Positions 18,406 to 27,553 of a stretch of DNA of 64,000 nt are shown in pieces (positions within the stretch are counted from its first letter, which is position 1; every line of letters starts with the position of its first letter). Origin of the DNA: Candidatus Calescibacterium sp. (GTDB taxonomy: Bacteria > Calescibacteriota > Calescibacteriia > Calescibacteriales > Calescibacteriaceae). The translations under genes and the position numbers were made by a program. The stretch covers positions 1 through 64,000 of the forward strand of contig JANXBU010000009.1 in NCBI GenBank assembly GCA_025060505.1. Direction: 5' to 3'. The notes below the pieces were generated by a model. It was not told where the DNA came from. It made no database searches and saw nothing but the letters and a program-made list of their open reading frames with translations.

Positions 18406-18966
18406 ATGAGAAGAACTCTCTTCATATTATTACTCTCATTTGCCTTTATTACTATAAGCTATGGACAAATTTTCAATGTTCCAACTGGCTCCTTTGCCAC
18501 CGGGACCATATTAACTGGAATATCAGTAGCTCTTCCGGGAGAAGTAATAGACCCATCTCCTGTTGTCTTCAGAATAGATGAAGGATTTTTCACACCAGCT
18601 GATTCCATTGTAGATATGTCCGGATGCTATGCTCATGGAACTGCTTACTGGGCAGATTACATAAGCAGAGTCGTTATAGAAATAAAAGATATAACATGCC
18701 CACAAGGAGAAAAAACATATCACATAGAAGCTCTTGGATACCTATACGATGAAAATGGAGGATTCGGCTTTGAAGGAGAAATAACCAGATATGAAAAAGA
18801 AGTATGGGGTATAAGAATAAGAACCGGCTATGCAACTGTTCCTGCTTTTTCAAGAGGAATTCTGTTCCTCCGACAGGGATTCAACTTTGAAAGAAAAGAC
18901 CTGAAACATCCAAGATGGAGAAGACCGCTTACATTCCCAGAAAACTTCAAAGACTTCCCACCTTAA
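18406..18966 (+). CDS. Secreted stand-alone TraB/TrbI (VirB10-like) domain protein
   Basis: The 186-residue product has a signal peptide (MRRTLFILLLSFAFITISYG) and then one domain that resembles the C-terminal part of the TraB/TrbI/VirB10 family. The order is PTGSFATGTILTGI, SPVVFRID, GCYAHGTAYWADYISRVVIEI, ITCPQGEK, then YLYDENGGFGFEGEI. The two cysteines (GCY, ITC) sit where the TraB family has a conserved pair. Real VirB10 or TraB proteins also have a cytoplasmic tail, a membrane helix and a proline-rich linker; all are absent. No other type IV secretion gene lies nearby. It may be a repurposed periplasmic or outer-membrane beta-domain. Recognition is by eye; the secretion call is firmer than the family call. 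Confidence 0.6.
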   Translation: MRRTLFILLLSFAFITISYGQIFNVPTGSFATGTILTGISVALPGEVIDPSPVVFRIDEGFFTPADSIVDMSGCYAHGTAYWADYISRVVIEIKDITCPQGEKTYHIEALGYLYDENGGFGFEGEITRYEKEVWGIRIRTGYATVPAFSRGILFLRQGFNFERKDLKHPRWRRPLTFPENFKDFPP

Positions 18967-19134
18967 ATATATACGAACAAACTACAACACAGGAACAAAA
19001 ATTCGATAAAACCTCTAATTTCGTTCAAAAATCTGTACTAAGCTTTCAAAAAAATACTAATTTATAAATCCCAATTTAAGATCACATTTTTATCGATATT
19101 ACAAAGATTATTCATTAGTTCGACGCGCAGTTAT

Positions 19135-22100
19135 TTAGTCCTGAGAAAGAGTTGCATAAGCTGCAAAACCATTCCATATAAATACAATGTGAGGAACTCT
19201 TTTGCTATCCACCAATATGTTTACTCCCCTATTTTGTGGGAATAAATTTACCAGAGCCACTGTATACTTCTTCCACTGTCCACTCCATAAAGTTGCATAA
19301 CGAATCTCACCGAATGGTTTTGAGTAATACGCAATGTGAGGATTCCCTAAATTATCCACAGTTATAGAACACGATGATATAGGAACAGCTGAATCAACTC
19401 CTTGTATAGGATCAAAACTGCTATTTTTAGCTTTTGCATAGAATAAATTTGTAGCGTTTTCACCTGCAAAGCATACATGAGTTGTACCATCTGAAAATAA
19501 AGCTATACCAACACTTTTTACATTGTAAGTATAAGTTGTAATCCTTATTGGAACCAACCAAGCACCAAAATTATATGGAGTAAGATTCCTTGTATAATAT
19601 GGATAATATATTCCTCCATCCAGCCCAGCAAATATTATGTGAACTGTTGCTCCGTTTGGACTAACAACCATATCAATATCTGTAACACTCATCGGCGATA
19701 TTATAGCAGACGATAATGAAAAATTCGGAGTCAAAGGAACAGCATAAGTATGAACAATTGAAATACCTGTTGAATATACAACGTGTGTAGCGCTACCGCC
19801 AAAGTAAGATACATTCTCAACAATATCCAAAGAGCTAAATCTTCCATGAGAATTTAAATTTTTAGGCGACTCCCATTGATTCGATTGATTCGAATAAGAT
19901 ATAACACAGACACCATAACTAGCACATGTTCCTCCACTTGTTACAGAATAAGAAAAATAAGCCGTTGCTCCGTTAGAAAAAACATCTATTGAGCAGTTAT
20001 AAATATTGCCGGAACCAAGATAGTGAGTTTGAGAATACCAAACATTGACGGTTTTTCTGTAATAGCCAAGCCACATTGGACCACCATATGCAGTATAGTT
20101 GAAAGCTACATGAAGATCACCATTAACATCGATGGAAGAATCTACATAATGAACAGGAGATAAAGAGCTTATTGTCTCCCAATCAAAAATCAGATTATCT
20201 ATTACTCCATCGCAATTTTCATCTCCCCCATCCACTATCTCAGTAATACTTGGATTAAATTTCGGATTTCCGTCATCACAATCACCTCGGTTTGAAACAA
20301 ACCCTGCTGGTGCAGAGCAAGCCTGAGTAGTAGAATTAGGATTTCCATATCCATCTGAATCTGAATCACGGTAGAAAGTTATAAGAACTCCATCATCTAA
20401 TATACCGTTGCAATTTTCATCTACACCGTCACAGTTTACCTCGTTTATACCGAACCTTACAGATGAATTAGCATCGTTGCAATCAAGAGAATTTTCCGAC
20501 CAAGCACCTGATAACTCTAATCCGTTTATATCTCTTAACTTGTTTGAAAGATCCCTACAAGCAGAAGTGATACCAGATGAGCTACCCTGTCCATCTCCAT
20601 CACCATCTTTATAAAAGTAAGATAAAATACCATCATTCACAAAACCATCACAATCCTGATCCAGAGTATCACATATCTCAATAGAAGTTGGTTTTATCAT
20701 ACTGTTTGAATCATTGCAGTCAAGATTATTCATAACATACCCATTTGGTTTTGAGCAAGCTTGTGTAGTAGAGTTAGGATTTCCATATCCGTCTGAATCT
20801 GAATCACGGTAGAATACAAGATAGACAAATTCGTCTATATCTCCGTTACAATTATCATCTTTCCCGTTGCATATTTCTACCGCGCCCGGATGAACAGACA
20901 CATCAGAATCATTGCAGTCATTTGTATTCCCTACATAACCATAAGGTGCATAGCAGTCTTCGACATAATTCTGACCATCACCAAAACCATCACCATCTCC
21001 ATCTCTATAAAATTTTGTCAATATGCATTCTGGAAACAAACCTAAGATACCTAAATCAACCACCTGACCGTTTCTTACAGATGCTATCTCTATGCCTATC
21101 TCATAATCACTTCTTATAAACATAAGAGTATAGCTTCCGGGGAGCACATCTGATAATGTAAAGCTCCCATCATTTGTTGTCACAGTAGCATTCCCAGATG
21201 GTAATAATATAACAGTCACACCTCCCACTGGTTTTGTTGTCACCCAGTTATATACCTTCCCCTTTATAGCACCTAATTTCAAGTTGTTCTGTAAAAGTCT
21301 AACTTTTATCTCCTGACCTTCAACGGTTGCAATTTCCATCTGATAACCCTCTTTCCACACAGTTATAGTTTTTGAATCATCTGAGATTTGAAAATTTCCA
21401 TATCTATCTGAAATAGCTGACTTACCTGTATCTGATACAATAAGAGCACCTGCAACAGGCTCATCATTTTGATCAACAACCTTTCCTGACCTAAATTTTT
21501 GCTCCACGCGTTCAAGTTCAAACTCACCTATGAAAACAATTGTTCCAGATTCTATTTGAACACCGCGCGTAATGTCACTTTCATATCCATACTTTTCTAT
21601 GACAAAATCATAAGTTCCAATAGGTATATCTCCCATGATAAAGTTTCCGTCTTCATCTGTTATAGTAACCATAGGAGTTCCAGGCACATAAACATAAACT
21701 CCCTGTGCAGAATCAGAGCCCTTCAGTTTAACTTTTCCATAAATACCTCCGGTTGCATATATCATTATTTCACCCACATCTTTCTTTTTGTTTTTTATAT
21801 CTTCCTGGGTTATTTCAATAACTTGTCTGACTTTATAGCTTTTTCCGTCCTTCCTTACAGCTCCAACCGAAAGAGTAAATTTGCACGGACAACCAGAGAC
21901 TGAAACCGGTAAAGAGAAATTTCCTTCCGTATCTGATTCGGTAGATACTCCCTGCTCTTCCACTGCAACCAGCGCACCAGCAACCTTTTGTTTTTCATCT
22001 TTTTTGAACAAAGGGGAGCGAGCGGTGACTATTCTACCAGTTACAATTCTACCTGTAACAATTCTAGCTGTAACTATGCCCTGCTCCTGCACAAAGCCCA

Positions 22101-22242
22101 ATTCAGCAGACACGCTTCCCGTAATTTCTACCCAATCCTTTCCTTTCTCTTTATCAATTTGATTACCATTCTTTGCACCTTCCTGACAAGCTGAGAGAAA
22201 CAAGACTGCAATTGATAAAAATATCAACGATCCTGTTTTCAT
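19135..22242 (-). CDS. Large lipoprotein: carboxypeptidase-like beta domains, four MopE-type repeats and a beta-rich C terminus
   Basis: The 1035-residue protein has a lipobox signal (MKTGSLIFLSIAVLFLSAC). An IVT[AG]R pentapeptide is repeated four times near residues 55-74. Several carboxypeptidase-regulatory-like beta-sandwich domains (about 75-400) show phrases such as DEDGNFIMGDIPIGTY. Four MopE-type putative metal-binding units (about 405-685) alternate a D-x-D-x-DG-x-G loop (FYRDGDGDGFGDG, FYRDSDSDGYGN) with DCND...EICNGKDDNCNGDIDE. The remaining 350 residues contain repeated strand-turn units like a beta-propeller (DVNGDLHVAFNY, NLGNPHIAYY). It is probably an outer-membrane surface protein. 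MopE-type units are typical of deltaproteobacteria and related groups, where they are thought to bind Ca or Cu. Confidence 0.88.
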   Translation of the reverse strand: MKTGSLIFLSIAVLFLSACQEGAKNGNQIDKEKGKDWVEITGSVSAELGFVQEQGIVTARIVTGRIVTGRIVTARSPLFKKDEKQKVAGALVAVEEQGVSTESDTEGNFSLPVSVSGCPCKFTLSVGAVRKDGKSYKVRQVIEITQEDIKNKKKDVGEIMIYATGGIYGKVKLKGSDSAQGVYVYVPGTPMVTITDEDGNFIMGDIPIGTYDFVIEKYGYESDITRGVQIESGTIVFIGEFELERVEQKFRSGKVVDQNDEPVAGALIVSDTGKSAISDRYGNFQISDDSKTITVWKEGYQMEIATVEGQEIKVRLLQNNLKLGAIKGKVYNWVTTKPVGGVTVILLPSGNATVTTNDGSFTLSDVLPGSYTLMFIRSDYEIGIEIASVRNGQVVDLGILGLFPECILTKFYRDGDGDGFGDGQNYVEDCYAPYGYVGNTNDCNDSDVSVHPGAVEICNGKDDNCNGDIDEFVYLVFYRDSDSDGYGNPNSTTQACSKPNGYVMNNLDCNDSNSMIKPTSIEICDTLDQDCDGFVNDGILSYFYKDGDGDGQGSSSGITSACRDLSNKLRDINGLELSGAWSENSLDCNDANSSVRFGINEVNCDGVDENCNGILDDGVLITFYRDSDSDGYGNPNSTTQACSAPAGFVSNRGDCDDGNPKFNPSITEIVDGGDENCDGVIDNLIFDWETISSLSPVHYVDSSIDVNGDLHVAFNYTAYGGPMWLGYYRKTVNVWYSQTHYLGSGNIYNCSIDVFSNGATAYFSYSVTSGGTCASYGVCVISYSNQSNQWESPKNLNSHGRFSSLDIVENVSYFGGSATHVVYSTGISIVHTYAVPLTPNFSLSSAIISPMSVTDIDMVVSPNGATVHIIFAGLDGGIYYPYYTRNLTPYNFGAWLVPIRITTYTYNVKSVGIALFSDGTTHVCFAGENATNLFYAKAKNSSFDPIQGVDSAVPISSCSITVDNLGNPHIAYYSKPFGEIRYATLWSGQWKKYTVALVNLFPQNRGVNILVDSKRVPHIVFIWNGFAAYATLSQD
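20316..20814 (-). repeat. Two nearly identical 61-bp copies inside the MopE region
   Basis: Copies at about 20316-20376 and 20753-20814 differ at only a few bases and both encode FYRDSDSDGYGNPNSTTQAC. This is much closer at DNA level than the other MopE units, which suggests a recent duplication or gene conversion. Confidence 0.75.
22026..22077 (-). repeat. 15-bp coding tandem repeat
   Basis: Roughly three and a half 15-bp units encode the four IVT[AG]R pentapeptides next to the lipidated N terminus of the MopE lipoprotein. The unit length preserves the frame, so the linker could vary in length between strains. Confidence 0.8.
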
Positions 22243-23085
22243 TGCTATATCTTACAAAATCTCAAAAACATTATAGTTTTTCCAAAATTATTCACTTTTT
22301 CATCAATTGTTGAATAGTCTTGTTTTATCTCAATTATGATGCTTTATTTCTGAAACTTTCATACATGATATTTTCCCCAGAGAACTCCAGAGTCTTTAAA
22401 CAGAGCAAAAATATTTTACTCACACCTTCGCCAAGAAATGAAATGATAAAACTGGCAAGAATTCTTTTCATAACTCTCTTTTGCTTTATCAAACATCCTA
22501 ATATTGCACTATTTTGTAGTAGGTATTGATTTCCTTTCAGAGAATACAACAAAAGTCTTTTTTAAATATATTGACAAAAAATTGTATCTCAATCATGCAC
22601 TCAAATATGCAGAAGAATAACAAAAAGATGTAATGAGATCCAGAAAACTCTTGGTTTCTTTATCACAATTTCTTATGAGAACGATCAACAATGAACTCAA
22701 TAGAGCAAATAGCTTTCCTTAACTGCTTTGATTTGGCTTAAAATTTTATTTCATTAGATCTCCTAATAACATTTTCATTCCTAGTTATATACCAATAGAA
22801 TTATTCAATAAATATAAGTAAATATATAAAAAGTAGAAACGCTGCAGTTGGCACCTCTCTTTATGATCAAAATAAATAAATAAGATAAGAAGTTGAACAC
22901 TCTGTTCAGTTCAGAGGAACATCCTGTGAGAAGCATTTTTTCTTTCAAAATTATAAGATGTTAGATGCAACAGAGTAGTTTTATTATACTTTCCTGAAAA
23001 CATTTAAGCATAACTTTTCACAAGAATATAACCAGACAGAATCCTTTAAGGATTTCACATCCGCAAAATTTTAAAATTTTTTAAG
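22243..23085. other. 843-bp AT-rich intergenic region
   Basis: This gap lies between divergent lipoprotein and flavoprotein genes and should hold both promoters. A 72-codon minus-strand frame at 22334-22552 contains a hydrophobic segment (LASFIISFLGEGVSKIFLL) reminiscent of the start of polysaccharide flippases, but it ends early and has no SD site, so it is not called as a gene. I see no RNA gene or long repeat. Confidence 0.5.
22249..22254 (-). promoter_or_regulatory. -10 box with leaderless geometry
   Basis: On the minus strand TAAGAT ends six bases before the ATG of the MopE lipoprotein. No SD site is present. Confidence 0.35.
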
Positions 23086-24999
23086 ATGACAGAAAAAGAT
23101 ATAGCGAAAATTCGGAAGTTTGCCAGATTCGTCTTTCCCTTTGATTTTCCAAGAAAAGAAGAACAGGTAGATGTCACAGAGAAACAAGAAATGAGAATAT
23201 CTGACATAGTGAACTTAGCTGACAACCAGACCAAAAGAGTAATACTTTATTCGCTTTATCTACTCGATTTCCTCTCTCTTATTTATGAAAGCGGAGATTT
23301 CCTTTCACTTGATGACCAGAGAACTCAGAGATTGATAACAAGACTATCAAACTCCCCAAGCAAGATTCAATACAATGTTTTCAGAATACTGCGTTTTATA
23401 TCACTTCTTTCATTCTGGGATGCATTCGGCAATGAAAAAGTTGGATTCAATGTTAGTCCATCCAACAAAATTCCAAAGATCGAACTCTCTGATCTTGAAA
23501 AAATAGAAGAGAAAAAACCCGGATTTACTGGAATTGAATGGGATATAGAAAGAATAAGATTCGGTAAATATGTGAGAGGAGATATAAGAATAGTTTCAGA
23601 TGTCATAATAGTAGGTTCAGGCATAACAGCTTCTTTAATAGCAGAGAGATTATCAAGAGAAGATATATCAGTTTCTGTACTGGAAAAAGGTTATTTTCTT
23701 GATGCAGAAAATGTATCTGGATACTTGGAGATGGGAACAACATTCGGGGGAGTTCTGCCAGTTCTATCATCAGCTAACACAAACATGGTATTGAGCAGAG
23801 GTGTTGGTGGTTCAACAAACATCTATTTTTCACTTTTCGAAAAAATAAGAGATGACGCAAAGGAAATCTGGAGAAAATTTCATGGAGTTAACACAAAAGA
23901 TATGTTTCTTGATAGTGCAACAGAAGAAATATCCAAAATAATAAATTCAAGGGCTGTAAATTCAAACAATTCAGAAGCTCCAGAAATTCTCGTAAGAATA
24001 TCAGAAGCCCTGAAAACTGAAGTTAAAAAATTCACAAAACTTGAAGGTCGCAAATCTAATCTACTGACATCAGATAAAGTTCTTTCTTCCGAAGTTATGC
24101 TCAGATATGCTGTCCACTTTGGAGCAAACATATACACTGGTTTTGAAGTTGAAAAAATAGCAAGAAGCAGTAGAAAATGGTTCTGCGAAGGATCTGTAAA
24201 AGATGAGTTTGGGAACATAAAAGGTAGATTCATAGCTGAAGCAAAAGCTGTATTTCTGTGCGCCGGACCTTATGGAAATTTCAAAATACTTTCAAACTCT
24301 GGATTCAAAGAAAATATGCTTGGAAAAAAGCTCAAAATTCATCCCGCTGGTATAATTACCGCGTACTTTAACTCAGTTCAGGAAAAAATAAACAATCCAT
24401 ATTACATAGAGTTTGAAGATATATTTCTGATGGAGATAAAATTTTCTCCTGCAATCTCTGGATCTTTTATATCTGACAGTGCAAGAGATGATCTTGTGAA
24501 AAGATCAAAGATGTATCCATTTGCAAGAACTTTTGTGTTTTGGTTCAGAGAAACTGGAAACTCACAATTTACGAAAAATCCACTTGGAGCATTTCCAAGA
24601 CTATTCCTCTCCGGAGAAGACATATCAAAATTTCTGTTCGCTGCAAAAGAGGTATCACTTGCTTTGATACTTTCCGGAGCAAGAGAAGTAATATTACCTA
24701 TAAGATCTGTTCCTTCTGTTTCTTCTGTTGATGATCTTGATAAACTTGATATAGAAAATGTGAAGCCAAAGCAACTAGAAATAATTTCTCTGTATCAAAC
24801 AGGAGGATGTCCAATCAGTTTCTCCTCAAAATACGGAATAGTTGATTCAATAGGTAGAGTCTTCGGAGAGAAAACTCTTTTTATAAGCGATACGAGCGTT
24901 ATGCCAGATTCTTCACTTGTTCCACCGCTACTTACAGCATCTGCTCTGAGCTACATATCTGTTGAATCTTTTTTGGAAAGGATCAAATATGTAAAATAA
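23086..24999 (+). CDS. Divergent GMC-like FAD oxidoreductase lacking the canonical catalytic residues
   Basis: This 637-residue protein is a paralogue of the GMC enzyme at 58091-59968. An N-terminal helical region (about 1-125) resembles the gluconate-2-dehydrogenase subunit 3-like domain of that enzyme. The FAD-binding motif is IIVGSGITASLIAERL near residue 180, and GVGGSTNIYF matches the GMC signature GGSTAIN. In the C-terminal domain the usual FHPLGTCRMG is replaced by LYQTGGCPIS, and VNPQIT by VPPLLT, so the catalytic His and Asn of GMC enzymes are both gone. It probably still binds FAD but may do a different reaction or act as a partner subunit. The anion permease gene starts 35 bases downstream. 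Confidence 0.75.
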   Translation: MTEKDIAKIRKFARFVFPFDFPRKEEQVDVTEKQEMRISDIVNLADNQTKRVILYSLYLLDFLSLIYESGDFLSLDDQRTQRLITRLSNSPSKIQYNVFRILRFISLLSFWDAFGNEKVGFNVSPSNKIPKIELSDLEKIEEKKPGFTGIEWDIERIRFGKYVRGDIRIVSDVIIVGSGITASLIAERLSREDISVSVLEKGYFLDAENVSGYLEMGTTFGGVLPVLSSANTNMVLSRGVGGSTNIYFSLFEKIRDDAKEIWRKFHGVNTKDMFLDSATEEISKIINSRAVNSNNSEAPEILVRISEALKTEVKKFTKLEGRKSNLLTSDKVLSSEVMLRYAVHFGANIYTGFEVEKIARSSRKWFCEGSVKDEFGNIKGRFIAEAKAVFLCAGPYGNFKILSNSGFKENMLGKKLKIHPAGIITAYFNSVQEKINNPYYIEFEDIFLMEIKFSPAISGSFISDSARDDLVKRSKMYPFARTFVFWFRETGNSQFTKNPLGAFPRLFLSGEDISKFLFAAKEVSLALILSGAREVILPIRSVPSVSSVDDLDKLDIENVKPKQLEIISLYQTGGCPISFSSKYGIVDSIGRVFGEKTLFISDTSVMPDSSLVPPLLTASALSYISVESFLERIKYVK

Positions 25000-25034
25000 A
25001 ATAAATAAAAATCATCAGGAAATACTGTTCTCCA

Positions 25035-26258
25035 ATGGAAGAAAAAAAGATAATCTTGATTATAATTTTCTCGTTAACTTATTTGGGCTTGGCTTTTGGC
25101 TCAATCCCCGGACTGCTCATAGATAGAGCTGGAATATCTTTGATAGGCTCTGCTCTTATAATACTGTTTGGAATTATGACAACGCATGAGGCTCTTGAAC
25201 ACATCGACATATCTACAATACTTCTGCTCTATGGTCTTATGGTTCTTTCCGCACAACTGAGAATAGGTGGATTCTACACCAAAGTCGCCTTACTCATAAT
25301 GAAAAACATCAAATCTCCAAAAATACTTCTGCTTCAGATTATGATAGCTTCAGCACTACTTTCTGCTATTTTAGCAAACGATATAGTATGCCTTGCCTTC
25401 ACCCCTGTTGTTGCATACTCAACACTCAAAAGCGGAATAAATCCTATACCTTTTCTCATAGCTCTCGCTGTATCAAGCAATATAGGTTCAGCATCAACAA
25501 TAGTCGGAAATCCACAAAACATGTTCATAGGACAGTTTGCAAAACTTGATTTTCTTAGCTTCATACTTTGGTGCTCCCCTCCCTCAGTTCTTTCTCTCTT
25601 GGCATCTTACCTTATAATACTTACTATATTCAGAAAAAAATGGACTCTACCAGCTGATAAAATACAGATACCTGAAAAAATTTGGGATGAATTCAACAAG
25701 CATCACTCCATAAAAGGTTTAATATTTGTTGTCATTACAATATTACTCTTTTTCACACCAATCCCAAGAGAAATAATAGCAACAACAGCAGCTTCTTTGC
25801 TCATGATAAGCAGATATATAAGCACAAGAAAACTCCTCGAACTAGTTGATTGGTCTCTCATAATTTTATTCATATGCTTATTTATAATAGTCGGTGCTAT
25901 CTCAAAGTATCAGATACCTCAAGATATACTCTCAGTGTTGGAGAAATACGGATTAAACATAAATGATCCGCTACATCTTTCACTCACAACTGTTATAATA
26001 AGCAACATCTTCAGCAATGTTCCAGCAGTAATGCTTCTTATAAACACGCTTGATAAAACTACAGAAAACTACTACATTCTTGCTGTTTCAAGTACATTTG
26101 CTGGAAATCTTCTTACAATCGGTAGCATAGCAAATCTCATTGTAATTGAGCAGGCAAAAAATTTTGGGGTAAAAATAACTTTTCTGGAATATGCCAAAAC
26201 AGGGATACCCGTGACATTGGTTTCAATAGTTCTGTTACTTATTTGGATCAGAATCTAA
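25035..26258 (+). CDS. SLC13/ArsB-type anion permease
   Basis: A 407-residue inner-membrane transporter with about eleven hydrophobic segments. The motif SSNIGSASTIVGNPQNMFIG near residues 150-170 and its echo ISNIFSNVPAVMLL near 320 are the paired re-entrant signatures of the ion-transporter superfamily that includes ArsB, NhaD and citrate or dicarboxylate carriers. No ArsR or ArsC neighbour supports arsenite export, so the substrate stays open. It directly follows the GMC-like gene and may be co-transcribed with it. Confidence 0.8.
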   Translation: MEEKKIILIIIFSLTYLGLAFGSIPGLLIDRAGISLIGSALIILFGIMTTHEALEHIDISTILLLYGLMVLSAQLRIGGFYTKVALLIMKNIKSPKILLLQIMIASALLSAILANDIVCLAFTPVVAYSTLKSGINPIPFLIALAVSSNIGSASTIVGNPQNMFIGQFAKLDFLSFILWCSPPSVLSLLASYLIILTIFRKKWTLPADKIQIPEKIWDEFNKHHSIKGLIFVVITILLFFTPIPREIIATTAASLLMISRYISTRKLLELVDWSLIILFICLFIIVGAISKYQIPQDILSVLEKYGLNINDPLHLSLTTVIISNIFSNVPAVMLLINTLDKTTENYYILAVSSTFAGNLLTIGSIANLIVIEQAKNFGVKITFLEYAKTGIPVTLVSIVLLLIWIRI

Positions 26259-26376
26259 AATCTTTTTAGATCATTACAATCTCTTTGATTTTGCAACCTG
26301 ATTTTGTAAATATTTCAAACATTAAGAACAAATTACTTGATCGTGAATCTTAATTTCTGAAAAAAACAAACAGCAT

Positions 26377-26401
26377 TTCTGAAAATCAAAAATTTTCAGA
26401 A
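26377..26401 (+). promoter_or_regulatory. Perfect 10-bp inverted repeat at the cobT start
   Basis: TTCTGAAAAT (26377-26386) and ATTTTCAGAA (26392-26401) pair perfectly around a five-base loop, ending two bases before the ATG at 26404. As DNA it could be an operator; as RNA it would cover the translation start. A further TTTCTGAAAAA half-site lies about 25 bases upstream. No cobalamin riboswitch was seen. Confidence 0.55.
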
Positions 26402-26403
26402 CC

Positions 26404-27435
26404 ATGGCTCGAGAAAAAGAGATACTAGAAAAAGTCAGAGCAAGGCTAGATGATCTTACGAAACCAAAAGATAGTCTCGGATATCTTGAAAAAATTATTG
26501 AAAGATACGCAAGCATAACAGAAAAGACCGAATTCAAGCTTCCGCTGAAAAAAATAATTTCTGTTTTCTGTGGAGACCACGGTATAGCAGAAGAAGGAGT
26601 AAGCGCATATCCTCAGGAAGTGACAAAGCAGATGGTATACAATTTTGTTCGCGGTGGAGCTGCAATAAATGTTATAGGTAAATACATAGGAGCTGATGTG
26701 TTTGTTGTAGATGTTGGAGTAAATGGAGATATTGAAAAGAAAGGAGATGGAATGTGGGAGTTTTTCATCTCTCACAAAGTAAATCATGGAACAAAAAACT
26801 TCCTCAAAGAGCCAGCTATGACACCCGATGAAGCAAAAAAATCAATTGAGGTTGGATACAAAATGTCAGAAATTGCTCAAAAATATGACATCGCAGTTCC
26901 AGGAGATATGGGAATAGCTAACACAACACCAGCATCCGCTATTGTATCTTTCATAACAGAACAGCCACCCGAAAAAGTTGTCGGAAGAGGAACTGGAATA
27001 GATGACCAAAAGCTCAAAAAGAAAATTCAGGTCGTCAGAGAAGCTATTGAGAAATGGAGACCGAAAAACGGAATGGAAGCACTTGAAAAGTTTGGAGGAT
27101 TCGAAATAGGAGCAATAGCTGGATTTATACTCGGATGTGCTGAAAAGAAGATACCAGTTGTAGTTGATGGTATAATATCTCTTGCTGGGTTTTGTGTCGC
27201 ATACTCATTAGATAGAAGCATACCGGAAAAAGTTTTCTTTGGACACAAGACATACGAGCCCGGCGGAGCTGTTATATCTGAGTTTTTCGGACAAAGACCT
27301 ATTGTAGATCTTGAAATGAGACTCGGAGAAGGAACCGGCGGAGCTATTGCTACAACAATAATCGAAATAGCCCTGAGCTTATATATGAATATGGCTACAT
27401 TCTCATCTGCTGGTGTTTCAAGAAAAATAGACTGA
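26404..27435 (+). CDS. cobT: Nicotinate-nucleotide--dimethylbenzimidazole phosphoribosyltransferase
   Basis: CobT makes alpha-ribazole phosphate for the lower ligand of cobalamin. The 343 residues show LTKPKDSLGYLEKI at the start, FCGDHGIAEEGVSAYP, GDMGIANTTPASA in the middle, and LEMRLGEGTGGAIA, whose glutamate is the catalytic base of the family. All main motifs and the length are normal. No other cobalamin gene is in the window. The start overlaps the flank of a perfect inverted repeat and has no SD site. Confidence 0.95.
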   Translation: MAREKEILEKVRARLDDLTKPKDSLGYLEKIIERYASITEKTEFKLPLKKIISVFCGDHGIAEEGVSAYPQEVTKQMVYNFVRGGAAINVIGKYIGADVFVVDVGVNGDIEKKGDGMWEFFISHKVNHGTKNFLKEPAMTPDEAKKSIEVGYKMSEIAQKYDIAVPGDMGIANTTPASAIVSFITEQPPEKVVGRGTGIDDQKLKKKIQVVREAIEKWRPKNGMEALEKFGGFEIGAIAGFILGCAEKKIPVVVDGIISLAGFCVAYSLDRSIPEKVFFGHKTYEPGGAVISEFFGQRPIVDLEMRLGEGTGGAIATTIIEIALSLYMNMATFSSAGVSRKID

Positions 27436-27553
27436 ACCGTGAATCTTGCAAAAACAAAAACATAAGATTCAGAAGAAAAAGATACTTTACATATCTCAAA
27501 CAAAGCAGTAAAAATATACAAAAATTTCTTACACAAGAATTAAATTAAATCAT

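Noticed and set aside
22334-22552. 72-codon minus-strand frame with a hydrophobic flippase-like segment
   Set aside because: It has no SD site, ends after one membrane segment and lacks space for the rest of a transporter; the likeness rests on a few residues.
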